Source of the DNA: Centropus unirufus
Lineage: Eukaryota; Chordata; Aves; Cuculiformes; Centropidae
Assembly: GCA_013397695.1 (NCBI GenBank)
Contig: VYZI01000419.1
Location: 133,853-197,852, forward strand
Direction of reading: 5' to 3'
DNA length: 64,000 nucleotides
Both the position numbers and the translations under genes were made by a program. Shown here piece by piece: positions 61,001 through 64,000 of this stretch. The stretch's first letter is position 1. Each line of letters opens with the position of its first letter. Under the pieces are notes generated by a model that worked only from the letters and a program-made list of their open reading frames with translations, ran no database searches and was not told the origin of the DNA.

Positions 61001-61112
61001 CTGAGCAAGGGAGATGGACAAGAGCTATTTTTAGGAATATTGCAAGCTTACGAAAAAAATAAAAACGTGCGGAGTGGTCATGAAGACATTTAGACTGAAA
61101 ACTGTGTCTGTG

Positions 61113-61163
61113 TATTTATACATATATATATGTGTGTGTGGTTATACACATATATATATCTGT
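61113..61163. repeat. Mixed (TA)n/(TG)n microsatellite
   Basis: TATACATATATATATG, a TG run, then TATACACATATATATATC. The two halves are roughly inverted copies of each other and could form a cruciform. Confidence 0.85.
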
Positions 61164-62542
61164 ACACCTGTTAGGTACCACATGACAAACCATTTTATAA
61201 ACATTAAAGCAGAAGGAGCAGGTGGTTGTCTTTCTGATTGTCAGTACAAAAAGGTCGTTGCAGATTCAATTTATTACCTCTAGAAAAAATGAACGTAGTC
61301 TAATTTCAGCTCTCACTGAGATGTAGCAAATCACTTCTAGACGTTGTTGCACTATTTTAATATGTGACTATGGCAAAAAAAATTTTGTGTGGAGTTATAA
61401 TATATTTGCAGCCCTCCAAAACACTTAAAATAATGTTTAGAAGCTTAGGTTACTTTCTGATAGTTTCTCCCCGAATGTTAAGTATTTGGTTGTAGGAACC
61501 AACAACCACATTTAATAAACTTGCATTTGTTGTAAAGGAACCCTCTTTAAAACTTCCACTGTTAAAACAATGGGATTATTCCAATAAAAATAAGACTTTA
61601 CAATCTGTGACAAACTTGCACATAAATACCCTTGGCTACATGTAACAAAATTATGCAATTTATAAGCATATGTAATAAATGGGCACTGGCTATTTAACAT
61701 TTTCCATTGGATTACTGAGCTGCAACATGTATCTGCCTGTCTGCTCGATACTTCAGCTGGGCTTGCTGAGGCAAGTTTGGGAGAGTTATCACCAATTAAT
61801 ATTTTCCTTCTCTCTGTCTCTGCCCCAGGTCCTTTTCTACCAGTAAGTTTTTCTTTCAGTTGGAATAATGTAGCAAAGAAATTTTACTTCTGAGTGCTCC
61901 TTATGGCTCCAGAATAGCCATTTCATTAAATTGTATATATAAGCAGAGTATTGGTCAATGTAAAATAATACTGTATTATACTGAAACAGAGTGGCTTTTT
62001 AGTCAAAAGCGAGAATACTTTACAGTCATTGAACCATAATTATATCTGCTTCTTGCTTCTGATGTTGTCTCTGCTCTGAATGGATGTGGTTCACAAAGAC
62101 ACAGACAGCATGGCCATCTTTCAAAATTTATATAACAGGCACAACGCTGTGATCTCATTAAATGATCTTCAGACAACTAATACAATTACCTGGACCTGAA
62201 TAACAATTAATAACTGGGGTATCTCCTCCCATTTATAATTGCTCATATTATTGTTACTGATACTCACTGACTTTTGTATCTTTCCATCTTGCTTAACTAA
62301 TGAAAAAAAATATTACTGGAAAGAAGGACTAAAGGAAGGGATGATGTAATTTCTCAGAGCAGGGAAAACCAAGGAAGGGTGCACACAGAGGCAATAACTC
62401 AAAGTATTTGAAATTGTAGCAGATAAATGGATGAGCAATACTGAAAACAGATGTCAAATAGGTGAGAATAAAGGAGACAAAGTTGAGAATTAAAAAAAAA
62501 ATAATTGCAGCAAACTATCACTAAGAAACTGAATTTGTTCTC

Positions 62543-62975
62543 AAGAGCATCCAGAGAAGGGCAACAAAGCTGCGGAACGGGCTGGAGAACAAGTCTTACG
62601 GGGAACAGCTGAGAGAGCTGGGGTTGTTCAGCCTGGAGAAGAGGAGGCTGAGGGGAGACCTTATCCGTGCCTACAGCTGCCTGAAAGGAGGTTGTGGAGA
62701 TGTGGGTGCTGGTCTCTTCTCCCACATGAAAAGGTGATAGGACAAGGGGGAATGGCCTCAAACTATGTCAAGGCAAGTTCAGGTTGGACATTAGGAAAAA
62801 ATTATTCCCTAAAAGGGTCATCAGGAATTGGCAGACTGCCCAGCCAGGTGGTGGAGTCACCATGCCTGGAGGTATTTAAACGATGGGGAGATGAGGTGCT
62901 TGGGGATCTGGTTTAGTGGTGGACAGATACGGTTGGACTCAATGATCTCAAAGGTCTTTTGATTCTATGGTTTTA
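62543..62975 (+). repeat. CR1 LINE fragment, younger subfamily
   Basis: Contains 'TCCAGAGAAGGGCAACAAAG', the last ORF2 codons and the 3'UTR. The tail is damaged: 'GGTCTTTT' runs straight into GATTCTATGG, so CCAACCTGGT is deleted. Antisense to LARS2. Confidence 0.93.
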
Positions 62976-64000
62976 TAACCCTGTACACTTTAGTTTCTGA
63001 CTAAACAAATGCCCTTGATTAACTTCAAAGTACATCAGCCACAATACTAAATATCTAAGCCACAATAACTATCCAGAAAACATAAGATTTTGCTATACAT
63101 CTAAAACACCTTGTTGCCTATTAAACAACAAAATCATTTCTAATTAAGGTCACATTATCAACAAAGGTCAAAATATATGTTCCCAGAGAACCATGGAACT
63201 GCCGTGTGTAAGCTATCTGATTAGAAACAAAACACACACTGATATTGTGCCATGCAAATGTTAACGTGCAGGGAGATGTTAGGAAACAGCTGCTCCATTA
63301 TCAATGAGAGCCCTAAAGCCATCTCTACCTCTGACTCCCCTGCCCGGCAGCCTGATAAGATACTTCCCATTTGGTCTGTCTGTTAGCAGCAGCACTGCAC
63401 TGCACGGCTGATGGAAAACTTCTCTGGGATAACTCATGTTCTAACTTGCTCTTCTACAGAACCTGTAGGCAAACTCCAGGGTACAGATTATCTAAGCAGC
63501 CCTTGAGATAGGACAACTGATTTTCATGACTTATCTCTCACTACTTAATTAAGGCTGTTATATTTCTTAAACAGCTGGACTACAAACAACAAAGATTACA
63601 CCACTGACAAGATGCATACACCTACTATTTCCTTCAATGCTGTGATCTCTAATTAACAGTGAATGTGATTCTTCTTGATAAAGAATTATATAGCTGAGGA
63701 ATCACCCTATTATTGGGCTATCGCTAAGAAAACAAACAAGATTGGTTTCCTTAACAAAAGGAAACAATTCATAACCATTGTAAGTTCTGTATGAACTCTG
63801 CTGGTGAAAGATAAAGAAAATTCTTGCAGCAAATGAAGTGAAAAATACTGTTAAGAAATAGAGGAGAAAATAATTCTTTTCTGTTTTTTCTTTCCTTCAA
63901 CTTTAAACCAGCCAGCTTTTCTTCAGCTTGTTGATGAAGGAATAGCAGCGGGTGTCAGTGTTGCAAAAAAGGAGTTTTACAGAACATACAGGGAAAAAAA

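Larger units (their letters stand above)
61001..64000 (-). other. LARS2: LARS2 intron (partial)
   Basis: Begins (lower edge) with acceptor GCTCAG; the donor is off the right edge. I searched the minus strand for the preceding exon (editing-domain end) and found nothing convincing. Contents: a TA/TG microsatellite (61113-61163) and a plus-strand CR1 (62543-62975). The rest is AT-rich and unremarkable. Confidence 0.82.

Noticed and set aside
61001..64000. Search for the preceding LARS2 exon
   Set aside because: No minus-strand segment resembles the end of the editing domain; the window most likely ends inside an intron.
1..64000. Mobile defence, CRISPR, phage or biosynthetic systems
   Set aside because: The window is avian nuclear DNA with two split housekeeping or scaffold genes; no such arrays or gene clusters are present.

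Overview
The window is nuclear DNA from a bird or a close sauropsid relative. Two things show this: many CR1 LINE copies with the typical 3' end (a 'TTCCAACCTGGTGATTCT'-like tail), and two split vertebrate genes whose order matches the human 3p21.31 block. I find no prokaryotic gene, CRISPR array, integrated virus or tRNA/rRNA gene. I saw no credible new gene system. The noteworthy items are evolutionary and regulatory.

Layout, all on the minus strand. (1) 1-14507: 5' part of LIMD1, a LIM-domain scaffold of the Ajuba/Zyxin family. Coding exon 1 lies at 13538-14507 inside a CpG-rich block. Intron 1 is about 10.5 kb. Exon 2, the first LIM zinc fingers, lies at 2965-3066. The other LIM exons lie beyond base 1. 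(2) 14508-about 14880: LIMD1 5'UTR and promoter region, with a long polypurine tract and six GCGTGGC/T boxes. (3) About 14881-28198: intergenic DNA with a 182-bp run of N (15273-15454), several CR1 copies and no supportable gene. (4) 28199-64000: 3' half of LARS2, mitochondrial leucyl-tRNA synthetase. Nine exons encode about 396 residues, equivalent to about 508-903 of the human enzyme, and include the KMSKS loop. The upstream exons (HIGH motif, editing domain) lie beyond base 64000.

All exon-exon joins in both genes keep frame. LARS2 and LIMD1 are head-to-tail, LARS2 upstream, as in human. LARS2 charges mitochondrial tRNA-Leu; LIMD1 works in Hippo, hypoxia and microRNA pathways. Their adjacency is conserved synteny, not a functional operon.

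The rest is intron and intergenic DNA. I count 17 CR1 pieces. One younger subfamily recurs, and one much older minus-strand relic at 55206 to about 57060 still shows reverse-transcriptase remnants. Splice sites were set by reading frame plus GT/AG and by recalled similarity to the human proteins; no alignment could be run.
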